A DNA stretch of 64,000 nt, taken from NCBI GenBank assembly GCA_020632795.1, contig JACKEV010000007.1, forward strand, positions 186,001 to 250,000, given 5' to 3'. The position numbers and the translations under genes were made by a program. Shown one piece after another: positions 46,476 to 54,444 of the stretch. The stretch comes from Alphaproteobacteria bacterium (GTDB lineage: Bacteria; Myxococcota_A; UBA796; CAJQPC01). Within the stretch, counting starts at the first letter, position 1; the number at the start of each line of letters is the position of its first letter. The notes beneath the pieces are model-generated. The model ran no database searches. It was not told the origin of the DNA and was given only the letters and a program-made list of their open reading frames with translations.

Positions 46476-46794
46476 GGCGCTCCTGGCGCTGATCCTGATG
46501 GGGTGCCCGGGCGACACGGGACCCACGGGCCGGTACATCGACTGCAAGGATTACCTTGAATTTGCCACGTACTGCTTCAATGCCCCCCCCATAGAGCCCG
46601 GTGAGAGCTGCCTGGACGATGAGGTCGTGATCAACTGCTCTGCAGTGGGCGACACAGGTGGCTATCACCCACAGGAAGACCGGTGTGCGCCTGCCGAGGT
46701 CATTGAGGAGATTTGCGGTGCCTCCATCCCCTGCTCGGTTGGAGCGACGGGGACGGTCTACCTAGTCTGTGATGTTACCTACACCAGCTGGTAG
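46450..46794 (+). CDS. Cys-rich lipoprotein, paralogue-like neighbour
   Basis: 114 residues. The signal SCPEALLALILMGC gives lipidation at about residue 19. Mature cysteines occur in YIDCKDYLEFATYCFNAPP, VVINCSAV, DRCAPAEVIEEICG, IPCSVG and YLVCDV. It shares style and size with the gene it overlaps, and its 3' part has a decayed copy at 45905-45960. GC content is low for this window. The function is unknown. Confidence 0.68.
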   Translation: MRRSPSCPEALLALILMGCPGDTGPTGRYIDCKDYLEFATYCFNAPPIEPGESCLDDEVVINCSAVGDTGGYHPQEDRCAPAEVIEEICGASIPCSVGATGTVYLVCDVTYTSW

Positions 46795-46836
46795 GGGCCT
46801 GCCCCGCCAGAGCCAGGCGAGCCCTGAGCACAGGCC

Positions 46837-47529
46837 CTACCGACGCGGGACGCTGGCCTCACCCGCCCAGAGGCGGGTGTAGTAGTAGTCCTCATAGCCG
46901 TTGTAGTACAGCGGCCCGTACTCGTAGAGGGCCGGGTTGCTGTACCACTCCAGGTCGCCGGAGAAGTAGTCCCACTGGGCATAGAAGGCGACGCTCCACT
47001 GGCGATAGTCCGGGTCGTAGTACCAGAACGCGCCGGTGGTGCTGCTGAAGTAGTAGGGCTCGTAGGCCAGGTTCCAGTTGATGGGCTGCTCGTCATAGCC
47101 GCAGGTGGCGGTGTTCACCCCGCCCCGGTAGGTCAGGGTGACGTCGAAGCCCCACTCGCAGGTGGGACAGAGGTCCGAGGGCGTGCCCGTGGCGTTGAAC
47201 CGCAGGTTGCAGTCCCGGTGGCCGGGGTCGTTCCGCGCGAGCCCGAACTGGAAGGTGGCCGTCCCGCTGGCCCAGCGCACCTCGACGTCGGTGTCCGCGT
47301 CCGAGTCGCTGTCGGCGTCCGCGTCGCTGTCGGAGTCGGCGTCGGCGTCGCTGTCCGCGTCCGAGTCGGCGTCGCTGTCCGAGTCGGTGTCGCTGTCCGA
47401 GTCGGTGTCGGTGTCGGCGTCCGTCTCGACCGCGGTGTCATCACCGGGGGCGCTGTCCTTGAAGCTGACGCAGGCGAGCAGCGAGAGGCTCACCGCGCCG
47501 ATGAAGATCCGGGTGACGGTCCGTGCCAT
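46837..47529 (-). CDS. Lipoprotein with Asp/Ser repeat linker, tandem paralogue A
   Basis: 230 residues from the ATG at 47529. The signal ARTVTRIFIGAVSLSLLAC is lipidated at Cys20. About 60 residues of Asp-Ser/Asp-Ala repeats follow. The folded domain carries CNLRFNATGTPSDLCPTCEW, YEPYYFSSTTGAFWYYDPDY and YAQWDYFSGDLEWYSNPALYEYGP, very rich in Tyr/Trp with paired cysteines. It is clearly homologous to the neighbouring gene, including the signal and the C-terminus (GEASV). A possible -10 box, TATCTT, lies at 47559-47564 (minus). Confidence 0.82.
   Translation of the reverse strand: MARTVTRIFIGAVSLSLLACVSFKDSAPGDDTAVETDADTDTDSDSDTDSDSDADSDADSDADADSDSDADADSDSDADTDVEVRWASGTATFQFGLARNDPGHRDCNLRFNATGTPSDLCPTCEWGFDVTLTYRGGVNTATCGYDEQPINWNLAYEPYYFSSTTGAFWYYDPDYRQWSVAFYAQWDYFSGDLEWYSNPALYEYGPLYYNGYEDYYYTRLWAGEASVPRR
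47280..47430. repeat. Asp/Ser-coding repeat tract in paralogue A
   Basis: A simple hexamer-like tract (GTCGGC/GTCCGA variants) encodes the Asp-Ser/Asp-Ala linker. The same kind of tract occurs at 48047-48140 in paralogue B. Confidence 0.85.
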
Positions 47530-47578
47530 CGCGCTTGTCTCCTGATTCAGGGGACCTGAAGATAGCACCCCGATCGGC

Positions 47579-48244
47579 CTACTGCCGGACGACGCTCGCC
47601 TCACCGATCCAGATGCGGGTGAAGTAGTAGTCGTACTGGATCTGGTTGTTCTCGTCGTAGTAGGCGAAGGGCCCGTACTCGTAGTACTCGGGGCTCGTGT
47701 ACCAGACCAGATCGCCGGAGAAGTAGTCCCAGTCCGCGTAGATCACCGCCTGCCACTCCTGGTAGTCCGGGGAGTAGTACCAGAGCGCCCCCAGGCTGGA
47801 GCTGAAGTAGTAGGGCTCGTAGGACAGGGTCCAGGAGATGTTCTGGGTGGGACAGCCGCCCCGGTCGGTGCTCTGGTTGCGGATGTAGTTGAACGAGACG
47901 TCGAAGCCCCACTCGCAGGACGGGCAGCGGTCCGAGGCCCGCCCGGTGGTGCCGAAGAACAGGTCGCAGTCCCGGTACTCGGGGTCGCCCCGGTGCAGGG
48001 CGTACTGCCAGCGGGCGGCGCCGTCGACCCAGCGCACGGTGTCGGTGTCGGCGTCGCTGTCCGAGTCAGCGTCGCTGTCCGAGTCGGCGTCGCTGTCGGA
48101 GTCGCTGTCCGAGTCCGAGTCGGTGTCGGCGTCGCCCTCGATGCCGGTGTCGCCCGAGGGCGGATCGTCGTCCTTGAAGCTGACGCAGGCCAGCAGCGAG
48201 AGGGCGGAGACGCCGATGAAGATGCGGGTGACGGTGCGCGCCAT
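47579..48244 (-). CDS. Lipoprotein with Asp/Ser repeat linker, tandem paralogue B
   Basis: 221 residues. The signal ARTVTRIFIGVSALSLLAC is almost identical to paralogue A. A shorter Asp-Ser linker (about 35 residues) is followed by CDLFFGTTGRASDRCPSCEW, YEPYYFSSSLGALWYYSPDY and ADWDYFSGDLVWYTSPEYYEYGP. Conserved cysteine pair CPxCEW and the aromatic blocks define the family, which I do not recognise. An acidic linker may bind calcium or space the domain from the membrane. GGAGGAG before the ATG is a strong SD. Confidence 0.82.
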   Translation of the reverse strand: MARTVTRIFIGVSALSLLACVSFKDDDPPSGDTGIEGDADTDSDSDSDSDSDADSDSDADSDSDADTDTVRWVDGAARWQYALHRGDPEYRDCDLFFGTTGRASDRCPSCEWGFDVSFNYIRNQSTDRGGCPTQNISWTLSYEPYYFSSSLGALWYYSPDYQEWQAVIYADWDYFSGDLVWYTSPEYYEYGPFAYYDENNQIQYDYYFTRIWIGEASVVRQ

Positions 48245-48271
48245 GGGGGGCTCCTCCGATCTGAGCCCCCA

Positions 48272-48281
48272 TTCATAGTCC
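48272..48281 (-). promoter_or_regulatory. -10 region of paralogue B
   Basis: GGACTATGAA on the minus strand contains TATGAA about 28 nt before the ATG at 48244. The eight bases GGACTATG recur in the promoter of the upstream copper-monooxygenase-like gene. Confidence 0.4.
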
Positions 48282-48308
48282 AAGGATCGGAGGACCGCCA
48301 CCCCCGGG

Positions 48309-49247
48309 TCAGGGGGGTGTGCTGCGGCAGCGCTTGAAGCCGTCGTCCGGGTAGTAGACTGCCGCCATCATGCACATCTCGTCGGACGCCGTCAGGCCGT
48401 AGCCGACCAGCGCGTCGGTGTCGTTGGTGTAGTGGCAGCGGTACTGCAGGCCCGCGCCCGCCGGGATGAAGATCGGCTCGTCGGAGAGCACGGTGACCTC
48501 GGGGGCCTGCCAGTCGGTGCTGTGGTAGAGCCGCTCGGCGGCCTGGCCGCGCCGGGTCATGCGGAAGATCTCGAACTCGGTGCCGAGCTGGTGGGTGTGG
48601 CTGCCGAAGGCGAAGACCCACATGTCCTTGTCGACGTAGCAGCTCTTGCGGAACACCCGGGACTCCCCGGGCGGGATGTCGATGTCGGTGTTGCTGCCGA
48701 AGATCCCGTTGGCGACGTACTCGACCTCGTCGCGGTCGACGGCCCAGGCGTTGAAGATGGCCTGGGTCCACTGGGGGCGGTCGGTGGGGTTCAGGGCGTG
48801 GTGCTCCAGCACGACCCACTGCTCGCCGGGGATGCTGCCGGCCACGCCCTCGGGGAAGTCGCCGCGGAAGTACTCGGTCTGGCTGCCGTAGACCGGGCTG
48901 ACGACCCCCATGCTCAGCTCGTCCCAGACCTCATCGCAGAGGCCCTCCATCGGGCCCTCGGGCGTGATCCCGACCAGGTAGACGTTGAAGTGGTGGACGG
49001 TCTTCGAGGACTGGTGCTCCAGGCGGTTGACGAGCATGCGGCGGGCGTTGCCCAGGGGGGTGACGGTGCACCAGGAGAACTCCGAGTACGGCGGGACCAC
49101 CATCGGGCCGCTGACGACCTGCACGCCGTCCTCGGGGGGGTCCAGCTCAACGATCCCCTCGTCTCCCTCGGGCAGCCCGAGGTCGATGGGGGTGTTCTCG
49201 GCGCAGCCCGCAGCCATCAGCAGCGCGGCGGACAGAGTCAGGCGCAT
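48309..49247 (-). CDS. Copper type II monooxygenase-like lipoprotein
   Basis: 312 residues from the ATG at 49247. The signal RLTLSAALLMAAGC is lipidated. Candidate copper ligands are spread as in the PHM/DBM fold: TVHHFNVYLVG, VVLEHHALNPTD, FGSHTHQLGTEFEIF, RCHYTNDTD and a methionine in SDEMCMMAAVYYPDD. This matches the two-domain copper type II ascorbate-dependent monooxygenase family often found in Myxococcota. It would act in the periplasm or at the outer membrane. The substrate is unknown. Confidence 0.83.
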   Translation of the reverse strand: MRLTLSAALLMAAGCAENTPIDLGLPEGDEGIVELDPPEDGVQVVSGPMVVPPYSEFSWCTVTPLGNARRMLVNRLEHQSSKTVHHFNVYLVGITPEGPMEGLCDEVWDELSMGVVSPVYGSQTEYFRGDFPEGVAGSIPGEQWVVLEHHALNPTDRPQWTQAIFNAWAVDRDEVEYVANGIFGSNTDIDIPPGESRVFRKSCYVDKDMWVFAFGSHTHQLGTEFEIFRMTRRGQAAERLYHSTDWQAPEVTVLSDEPIFIPAGAGLQYRCHYTNDTDALVGYGLTASDEMCMMAAVYYPDDGFKRCRSTPP

Positions 49248-49275
49248 GGGGGCGCTCCGGGTTGGTGATGCAGCC

Positions 49276-49285
49276 AACATAGTCC
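49276..49285 (-). promoter_or_regulatory. -10 region of the copper-monooxygenase-like gene
   Basis: GGACTATGTT (minus) contains TATGTT about 28 nt before the ATG at 49247. An inverted repeat GTTGG/CCAAC (49261-49278) overlaps its edge. Confidence 0.4.
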
Positions 49286-49393
49286 ATGAAACGATGCCGT
49301 CGCAGGGCCACGGTCGCCTTGCCCCACCCCGGTCCGGGCCTTAATCTCTTTCTACCGAACCGGGCGGGTTCGGGCGGCAATCCGGGAGTGAGC

Positions 49394-50755
49394 ATGGGTT
49401 TCTGGGACACCTTGAAGACGCACGCCAAGGCGCAGTTTCTGGACGTCATCGAGTGGCTTGACGACAGCAACGACACCCTGGTGTATCGCTACCCCATCTT
49501 CAACCAGGCCATCCAGGACGGCGGCAAGCTGGTGGTCCGCCCCGGTCAGGCTGCGGTCTTCGTCTCCGAGGGCCAGCTCTCTGAGGTCTTCGGGCCGGGC
49601 ACCTACGAGCTGTCCACCCGGACCAAGTCGATCTCCAGCTTCTTCGAGAGCATCAAGTACAGCCTGAACTACCCCTACAAGGGCGACATCTACTACGTCT
49701 CCACCAACCGCTTCTCCGACCAGAAGTGGGGGACCCCCGCGCCCTTCCTGTTCCAGGATCCCCAGTACGGCGGCATCGAGATCCGGGCCTTCGGCATCTT
49801 CGAGTACCGCATCTCCGACCCCGCGAAGTTCATCTCCGAGGTCGTGGGCACCGACGGGCTGTTCACCACCTCCGAGATCAACGGCCAGTTCAAGCGCATG
49901 CTGGTCGACGCCTTCCGGGCCGCCTGCAAGCGCCTCGCCCGCGAGAAGAACCTCAACGTCAACCAGCTCGACGGCGAGTTCTTCGAGATCAAGGACGACT
50001 TCATCGGCGCGATGAGCCCCAAGTTCGAGGAGCGCTACGGGGTCTCGGTCACCGACTTCACCGTCGAGGGCCTCAACCTGCCCGATGACCTGCGCGCCAT
50101 CCTCAACAAGCGGCGCGAGATGGACATGCTGGGCGACATGAACCGCTACATGCAGTACCAGACCGCCAACGCCATCCCCGAGGCCGCCAAGAACCCGGGC
50201 ATGGGGGGCGCCATGATGGGCGCGGGCGTGGGCTTCGGCGTCGGCAACCAGATGGGCGGCATGATGGCCAACGCCATGGGCGGCGTCGGCGGTGGCGCGC
50301 AGCCCCCGGGCCCGCCGCCCCCGCCGCCGGCCGCGGCCACGTTCCACTACAACGGCCCCGGCGGCCAGGGCCAGCTCAGCGCCCAGCAGGTCGCCGAGAA
50401 GGTCGCCGCCAACCGCGCCGGCAACCACAGCGTGTGGCGCCAGGGCTTCTCCGGCTGGATGAGCTGGAGCCAGGTCCCCGAGATCGCCAACCTCGTGCCC
50501 CCCGACATGCCGCCGCCCCCGGCGGCCGAGTCCACCTTCCACTACAACGGGCCCGACGGCCAGGCCGAGCTGACCACCTCGGGCGTCGCCGCCAAGGTCA
50601 AGGCCGCCCCCAGCGGGCGCCACCTGGTCTGGAAGCAGGGCTTCGACGGCTGGAAGGACGCCAAGGAGGTCCCCGAGATCGCCGCCGCGCTCAGCAGCGG
50701 CCCGCCGCCCCTGCCGGGTGGCGGCGGCGGCCCGCCTCCTCCGCCTCCGATGTGA
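49394..50755 (+). CDS. SPFH-domain protein (virion-core-like) with two GYF_2 domains
   Basis: 453 residues from the ATG at 49394; an in-frame GTG two codons earlier is possible. Residues about 20-260 form the SPFH domain seen in COG4260 proteins (VRPGQAAVFVSEGQLSEVFG, GTYELSTRTKSISSFFES, GFGIFEYRISDPAKF-like region, GVSVTDFTVEGLNLPDD). A Gly/Met-rich spacer follows, then two GYF_2 domains (TFHYNGPGGQGQLSAQQVAE...VWRQGFSGWMSWSQVPEI and TFHYNGPDGQAELTTSGVA...VWKQGFDGWKDAKEVPEI) separated by Pro runs. There is no signal peptide. It is probably a cytoplasmic or membrane-bound oligomer; GYF_2 domains likely bind proline-rich partners. Confidence 0.9.
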   Translation: MGFWDTLKTHAKAQFLDVIEWLDDSNDTLVYRYPIFNQAIQDGGKLVVRPGQAAVFVSEGQLSEVFGPGTYELSTRTKSISSFFESIKYSLNYPYKGDIYYVSTNRFSDQKWGTPAPFLFQDPQYGGIEIRAFGIFEYRISDPAKFISEVVGTDGLFTTSEINGQFKRMLVDAFRAACKRLAREKNLNVNQLDGEFFEIKDDFIGAMSPKFEERYGVSVTDFTVEGLNLPDDLRAILNKRREMDMLGDMNRYMQYQTANAIPEAAKNPGMGGAMMGAGVGFGVGNQMGGMMANAMGGVGGGAQPPGPPPPPPAAATFHYNGPGGQGQLSAQQVAEKVAANRAGNHSVWRQGFSGWMSWSQVPEIANLVPPDMPPPPAAESTFHYNGPDGQAELTTSGVAAKVKAAPSGRHLVWKQGFDGWKDAKEVPEIAAALSSGPPPLPGGGGGPPPPPPM

Positions 50756-50769
50756 TCGGGATCATGTGA

Positions 50770-51531
50770 TCAGTCGATCCGGCGCGCCTCGATGACCAGC
50801 GCGCCGGCCTCCCCGGTGGGGACCTTCGTGAGCGTGGCCTCCAGGCGGCGCTCGCGGAGCTGCCCGGCGTGCAGGTCCCACCAGACCTCCCCCTGGAGGT
50901 TCACCCCCGGCGCCTGGGGGTCGGACGGCCACACCGCCGCCTCGGTGCGCAGGTGGGCGTGCACCGCCCCGCTGCGGTCGTAGAGCCCCTCGTACATCTC
51001 GTGGCCCTCCACCACGACGTCCAGCTCCACCGGCACGAGGTCCGCGTAGGGCCGGGCGACCACCGGATCCGGCCAGCGCGCCCCGGGCTCCACCGGGTCC
51101 TGGGGGAGCTGCAGGGCGAGCAGGCGGTGGGGCAGGGCGTCGGCCCAGTCCAGGCCGTCGAGGGAGACCAGCCGCCCGTCCATCGCGATGGACATGGACA
51201 GGGTGACCTCCGAGAGCCGCGCCTTCTCGGCCTGGCGGGCGGCCTCGAAGTCCTCGCCCTCGGCCACGACGCCTTCCCGCTCGAGCTGCGCGCCGATGCC
51301 CGTCAAGCGCCCCTCCAGGGTGGCGATGCCCTCGTCATCGACCTCACGGACGAGGTAGTCCCAATGCTCGACCCGGGTCACGGTGCTGCCGCCGTCGATG
51401 AAGCGGGTCTCCATCGCGAAGCGCAGCGTGTCCCCCGGCACCCAGCGCCACCCCAGCACCACCGGGCCCGGGGAGGGCAGCGGCTCCGGCAGCGCGGTGG
51501 GGGCGACGCAGGCCAGCAGGAGCAGCAACAT
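50770..51531 (-). CDS. Lipoprotein, hypothetical
   Basis: 253 residues. The signal MLLLLLAC is only seven residues before the cysteine, and there is no earlier start other than the adjacent TTG. The mature protein is beta-rich: VLGWRWVPGDTLRFAMETRF, VEHWDYLVREVDDEGIATLE, MSIAMDGRLVSLDGLDW. This resembles DUF-type domains of secreted myxobacterial proteins that describe test-like beta sheets, but I cannot name it. It is divergent from the GH1 gene and convergent with the SPFH gene. Confidence 0.75.
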   Translation of the reverse strand: MLLLLLACVAPTALPEPLPSPGPVVLGWRWVPGDTLRFAMETRFIDGGSTVTRVEHWDYLVREVDDEGIATLEGRLTGIGAQLEREGVVAEGEDFEAARQAEKARLSEVTLSMSIAMDGRLVSLDGLDWADALPHRLLALQLPQDPVEPGARWPDPVVARPYADLVPVELDVVVEGHEMYEGLYDRSGAVHAHLRTEAAVWPSDPQAPGVNLQGEVWWDLHAGQLRERRLEATLTKVPTGEAGALVIEARRID

Positions 51532-51538
51532 CAAGCCT

Positions 51539-51544
51539 TTGGTA
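51539..51544 (-). promoter_or_regulatory. -10 box close to the start of the 50770-51531 gene
   Basis: TACCAA (minus) is 7 nt before the ATG at 51531, consistent with a leaderless mRNA. Confidence 0.35.
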
Positions 51545-51605
51545 TCCGGTCCGGCGGTCGGGGGCTCTCCGGCGGGCTACCATCAGGGACCGCCCCGAGG
51601 TCGCC

Positions 51606-53051
51606 ATGCTCCCCTTGCTGTCCCTGCTGGCCTGCGAGAGACCCCCGGAGGTCCGCGCCTTCCCCGAGGGTTTCCACCTGGGCGCGGCCACCGCCGGCTT
51701 TCAGGTCGAGGCCGGCTGCCCCACCGTCGACCCGGCCCTGTGCACCGACGACGGCAGCGACTGGTACCAGTGGGTCACCGACCCCGAGCTGATCGACGAG
51801 AGCAACCTCCACCTCTCCGGCGACCCGATCACCTGGGCGCCGGGCCATTACGAGCTGTACGAGGCCGACCTGGATCGCGCCGCCGAAGAGCTGGGCCTGA
51901 CCGCGTTCCGGTTCTCCTTCGAGTGGTCGCGGCTCTTCCCCGACGGCGCCGCCGAGCAGGCCACCACCGTCGAGCAGCTCTACGACCACGTCGACGCCGC
52001 GCAGCTCGCCTGGACCCACGCCTACGTGGACGCGATCCGCGCCCGCGGCCTCACCCCGGTCGCCACCATCAACCACTACACCCTCCCGCTGTGGGTGCAC
52101 GACGGCAAGGCCTGCCACGAGGACCTGGAGACCTGCCCCGCCCGGGGCTGGGTGGACGGCGACCGCGTCGTGCCGCTCATCACCCTGTACGCGCAGTTCC
52201 TGGCCCGGGAGTTCGGCGACGACGTCCGCTGGTGGCTGACCCTGAACGAGCCCCTGGCCGTCATCCAGCCCGGCTACCTCTTCCAGACCGAGGACCGCAC
52301 CAACCCGCCGGGGATCCGCGACATCGACGTGGCCCTGCAGGTCGCCTGGAACATGGCCCGCGCCCACGCCGCGATGGCCGACGCCGTGCGCGCCGAGGAC
52401 CCCGACGCCGAGGTGGGGGTGGTCGCCAACCTCGGCCTCGCCCTGCCGATGGAGGCGGACGACCCCGAGGACGTCGAGGGCGCCGCCCACCTCGACTACA
52501 TCTACAACCAGCTCGTGCTCGACGCCTTCCTCAACGGGCGCATGGACTGGGACCTCGACGGGGTCGTGGACCAGGAGGACCCCACCGTCGCCGGGCGCAC
52601 CGACTTCCTGGGGCTGAACTACTACTTCATCTTCTACGTGCAGGGCTTCGCCAACCCCGTGCCCGGCTTCGGGGGCTACCCCTACATGGACTTCTTCCCC
52701 GCCGAGCTGGACGAGGACCCCGCCTACCTGGCCGACGCCATCGCGCTGGCGGACGAATGGGGCCTGCCGCTCTGGATCACCGAGAACGGCGTGGCCGACC
52801 CCGACGCCGACAGCGGGGAGGACTACCTCAAGCCCGCGCTCACCGCCGTGCTCGACCAGCTCGACGCCGGGGTGGACCTGCGGGGCTACCTGTTCTGGTC
52901 CCTCATCGACAACTACGAGTGGAACCACGGCATGGGCATGCGCTTCGGCCTGTACGAGGTGGACGTCGACACCAAGGAGCGCGCCCTGCGGCCCATCGGG
53001 GAGGCCTACCGGGACGTCATCGCGGCCGGCGGGCTCCCCGTGGCGGAGTGA
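51606..53051 (+). CDS. Glycoside hydrolase family 1 lipoprotein (beta-glucosidase-like)
   Basis: 481 residues. The forced start gives MLPLLSLLAC, a nine-residue signal, so this enzyme is probably anchored to the envelope, unlike most cytoplasmic GH1 enzymes. GH1 markers: FHLGAATAGFQVEAG, FRFSFEWSRLFPDG, the acid/base E215 in WWLTLNEPLAV, DFLGLNYY, the nucleophile E393 in LWITENGVADP and GYLFWSLIDNYEWNHGMGMRFGLY. It hydrolyses beta-glycosidic bonds in small glucosides. TACCAT at 51578-51583 may be its -10 box. Confidence 0.95.
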   Translation: MLPLLSLLACERPPEVRAFPEGFHLGAATAGFQVEAGCPTVDPALCTDDGSDWYQWVTDPELIDESNLHLSGDPITWAPGHYELYEADLDRAAEELGLTAFRFSFEWSRLFPDGAAEQATTVEQLYDHVDAAQLAWTHAYVDAIRARGLTPVATINHYTLPLWVHDGKACHEDLETCPARGWVDGDRVVPLITLYAQFLAREFGDDVRWWLTLNEPLAVIQPGYLFQTEDRTNPPGIRDIDVALQVAWNMARAHAAMADAVRAEDPDAEVGVVANLGLALPMEADDPEDVEGAAHLDYIYNQLVLDAFLNGRMDWDLDGVVDQEDPTVAGRTDFLGLNYYFIFYVQGFANPVPGFGGYPYMDFFPAELDEDPAYLADAIALADEWGLPLWITENGVADPDADSGEDYLKPALTAVLDQLDAGVDLRGYLFWSLIDNYEWNHGMGMRFGLYEVDVDTKERALRPIGEAYRDVIAAGGLPVAE

Positions 53052-53825
53052 CTACACCCAGGCTGCGGCTTCGGCCCGGCGGTCCCAGGCCCGGGCGGCG
53101 GGAAGGCCCAGGGCCTCCAGCCCGGGGACGATGACGTCCTGGAGCGTGGCGTAGAACAGCGCCCGGGCGTCGCGGCCCGAGCACAGGCCCACCGCCGCGC
53201 CCTCGGGCGGGAAGGAGGCCGCCAGCGGCAGGTGCGCCAGCTCGTGCTTCTCCAGGTGGGCGAAGGCCACGACGAGGTACTCACCCAGCCGCTCCTTGAG
53301 GGCGGCGTCCTGGTCGGGCAGCAGCTCGCGCAGCAGGCGCCAGCCGAAGTTGCAGTGGCCGCACTCCTCGGCGTAGATGCGGGTGAGCAGCTCGTTGAGC
53401 GGCCCCTCGGGCATCTCCAGGCGCTCGGCGCCGATCAGGGCGACCGCGACGGTCTCGCTGAGGCAGGACACGCTGAGCAGGTTGCGCAGCGCGGCCTCCA
53501 GGGGCCCGGCGTCCTCGTGGAGGGGATACGCCGGGGGCTCGGGCACCTCGGCGCGGGCCTCGCCGCCCAGGGCCTCGACCACCGCCCCGCAGAGCACGCC
53601 GTGGTGGCGCTCCTCGGCGGCGAAGGCCCGGCAGCGGGCGACGCGATCGGCGGCGATGCCGGCGGCGTCGAGCTGATCGGCCAGGGCCTCGAAGACCCGG
53701 GCGCTGCCGTGCTCGTTGATCATGCGACCCCGCCAGGTGCCGATGGCCGGCGCGCGCAGGGCCTCGCTGACCTGCACCGGCGGCATGTGCTTGCGCGCGG
53801 GGGTCCGCAGGTCGAGGACCGGCAT
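53052..53825 (-). CDS. Ferritin-like diiron protein
   Basis: 257 residues. Putative ligands follow a ferritin-like pattern: E46 in ARVFEALAD, E72/H75 in AEERHHGVLCG, E123 in LSETVAVALI and E153/H156 in YAEECGHCNFGW. No signal peptide. The start codon overlaps the stop of the preceding lipoprotein gene by one base (TGATG), so translation is coupled. Ferritin-like proteins in this class may oxidise a substrate or detoxify iron/peroxide. The pairing with a repeat lipoprotein is unexplained. Confidence 0.8.
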   Translation of the reverse strand: MPVLDLRTPARKHMPPVQVSEALRAPAIGTWRGRMINEHGSARVFEALADQLDAAGIAADRVARCRAFAAEERHHGVLCGAVVEALGGEARAEVPEPPAYPLHEDAGPLEAALRNLLSVSCLSETVAVALIGAERLEMPEGPLNELLTRIYAEECGHCNFGWRLLRELLPDQDAALKERLGEYLVVAFAHLEKHELAHLPLAASFPPEGAAVGLCSGRDARALFYATLQDVIVPGLEALGLPAARAWDRRAEAAAWV

Positions 53826-54346
53826 CAGGCCACCGCCTTCATCGCCTTCGCGGGCATGGCGGGCGGGCACGGCGGGCCCCAGGGGGTGCAGGCCAGGGAG
53901 CCCTGCCAGTTCAACAGCGAGCAGCAGTCGTCGCGCTCGGCCCACTGCTCCAGGCCCGACAGGCTCTGGGCGTCGTAGTACTCGGCGATGGTCTGGCAGC
54001 ACTCGGCGGTGGCCGGGGTGGGCTGCTGGGAGCCGTTCTGGCCGAAGACCGCGTTGACCTCCTGCTGGCACTCGGCCAGGGGGTCGGCGCTGTCGTCGGT
54101 GGTGTTGCCGCTGTCGTCGGTGGTCGAGGACGTGTCGTCGGTCGACGCCGAGGTGTCGTCGGTGGTCGAGGACGTGTCGTCGGCGGTCGCCGAGGTGTCG
54201 TCGGTGGTCACCGAGGTGTCGTCGGTCTGCTCCGTGGGCGTGCTGTCCACCGGCTCGCCCGTCTTGGGGACGCAGCCGACCAGGGCCACGGCGCAAGCGA
54301 CGCGGGCGGTGGCGAGCAGGGCCTGACGGAAGGTGTCTCGTTCCAT
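53825..54346 (-). CDS. Lipoprotein with DDTS repeat linker and Cys-rich C-terminus
   Basis: 173 residues with a strong SD (AAGGAG). The signal RQALLATARVACAVALVGC is lipidated. About 60 residues of DDTSxTT repeats (SVTTDDTSATADDTSSTTDD) form a Thr/Asp linker. The C-terminal domain has cysteines in LAECQQEV, AECCQTIAEYYDA, RDDCCSLLNW and ACTPWGPPCPP. The linker resembles the Asp/Ser linkers at 46837-48244 in design. No family recognised. Translationally coupled to the ferritin-like gene. Confidence 0.78.
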   Translation of the reverse strand: MERDTFRQALLATARVACAVALVGCVPKTGEPVDSTPTEQTDDTSVTTDDTSATADDTSSTTDDTSASTDDTSSTTDDSGNTTDDSADPLAECQQEVNAVFGQNGSQQPTPATAECCQTIAEYYDAQSLSGLEQWAERDDCCSLLNWQGSLACTPWGPPCPPAMPAKAMKAVA

Positions 54347-54423
54347 GATGTTCTCCTTCTGCCTTGATGTCTCCAGCATGGCGGGGCAAAGGGCGGGTGT
54401 GTAGAAGAATGATTGGAATAAGG

Positions 54424-54444
54424 TTGTTCGTTGAATTCGAACAA
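54424..54444. terminator. Hairpin just after the large unknown gene
   Basis: TTGTTCG (54424-54430) and CGAACAA (54438-54444) form a 7-bp stem around a 7-nt loop, directly after the stop at 54445. The minus strand continues CCTTATTCC, T-rich but without a clean U-run. It may act as a terminator; it also lies in the promoter area of the DDTS lipoprotein gene. Confidence 0.4.
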
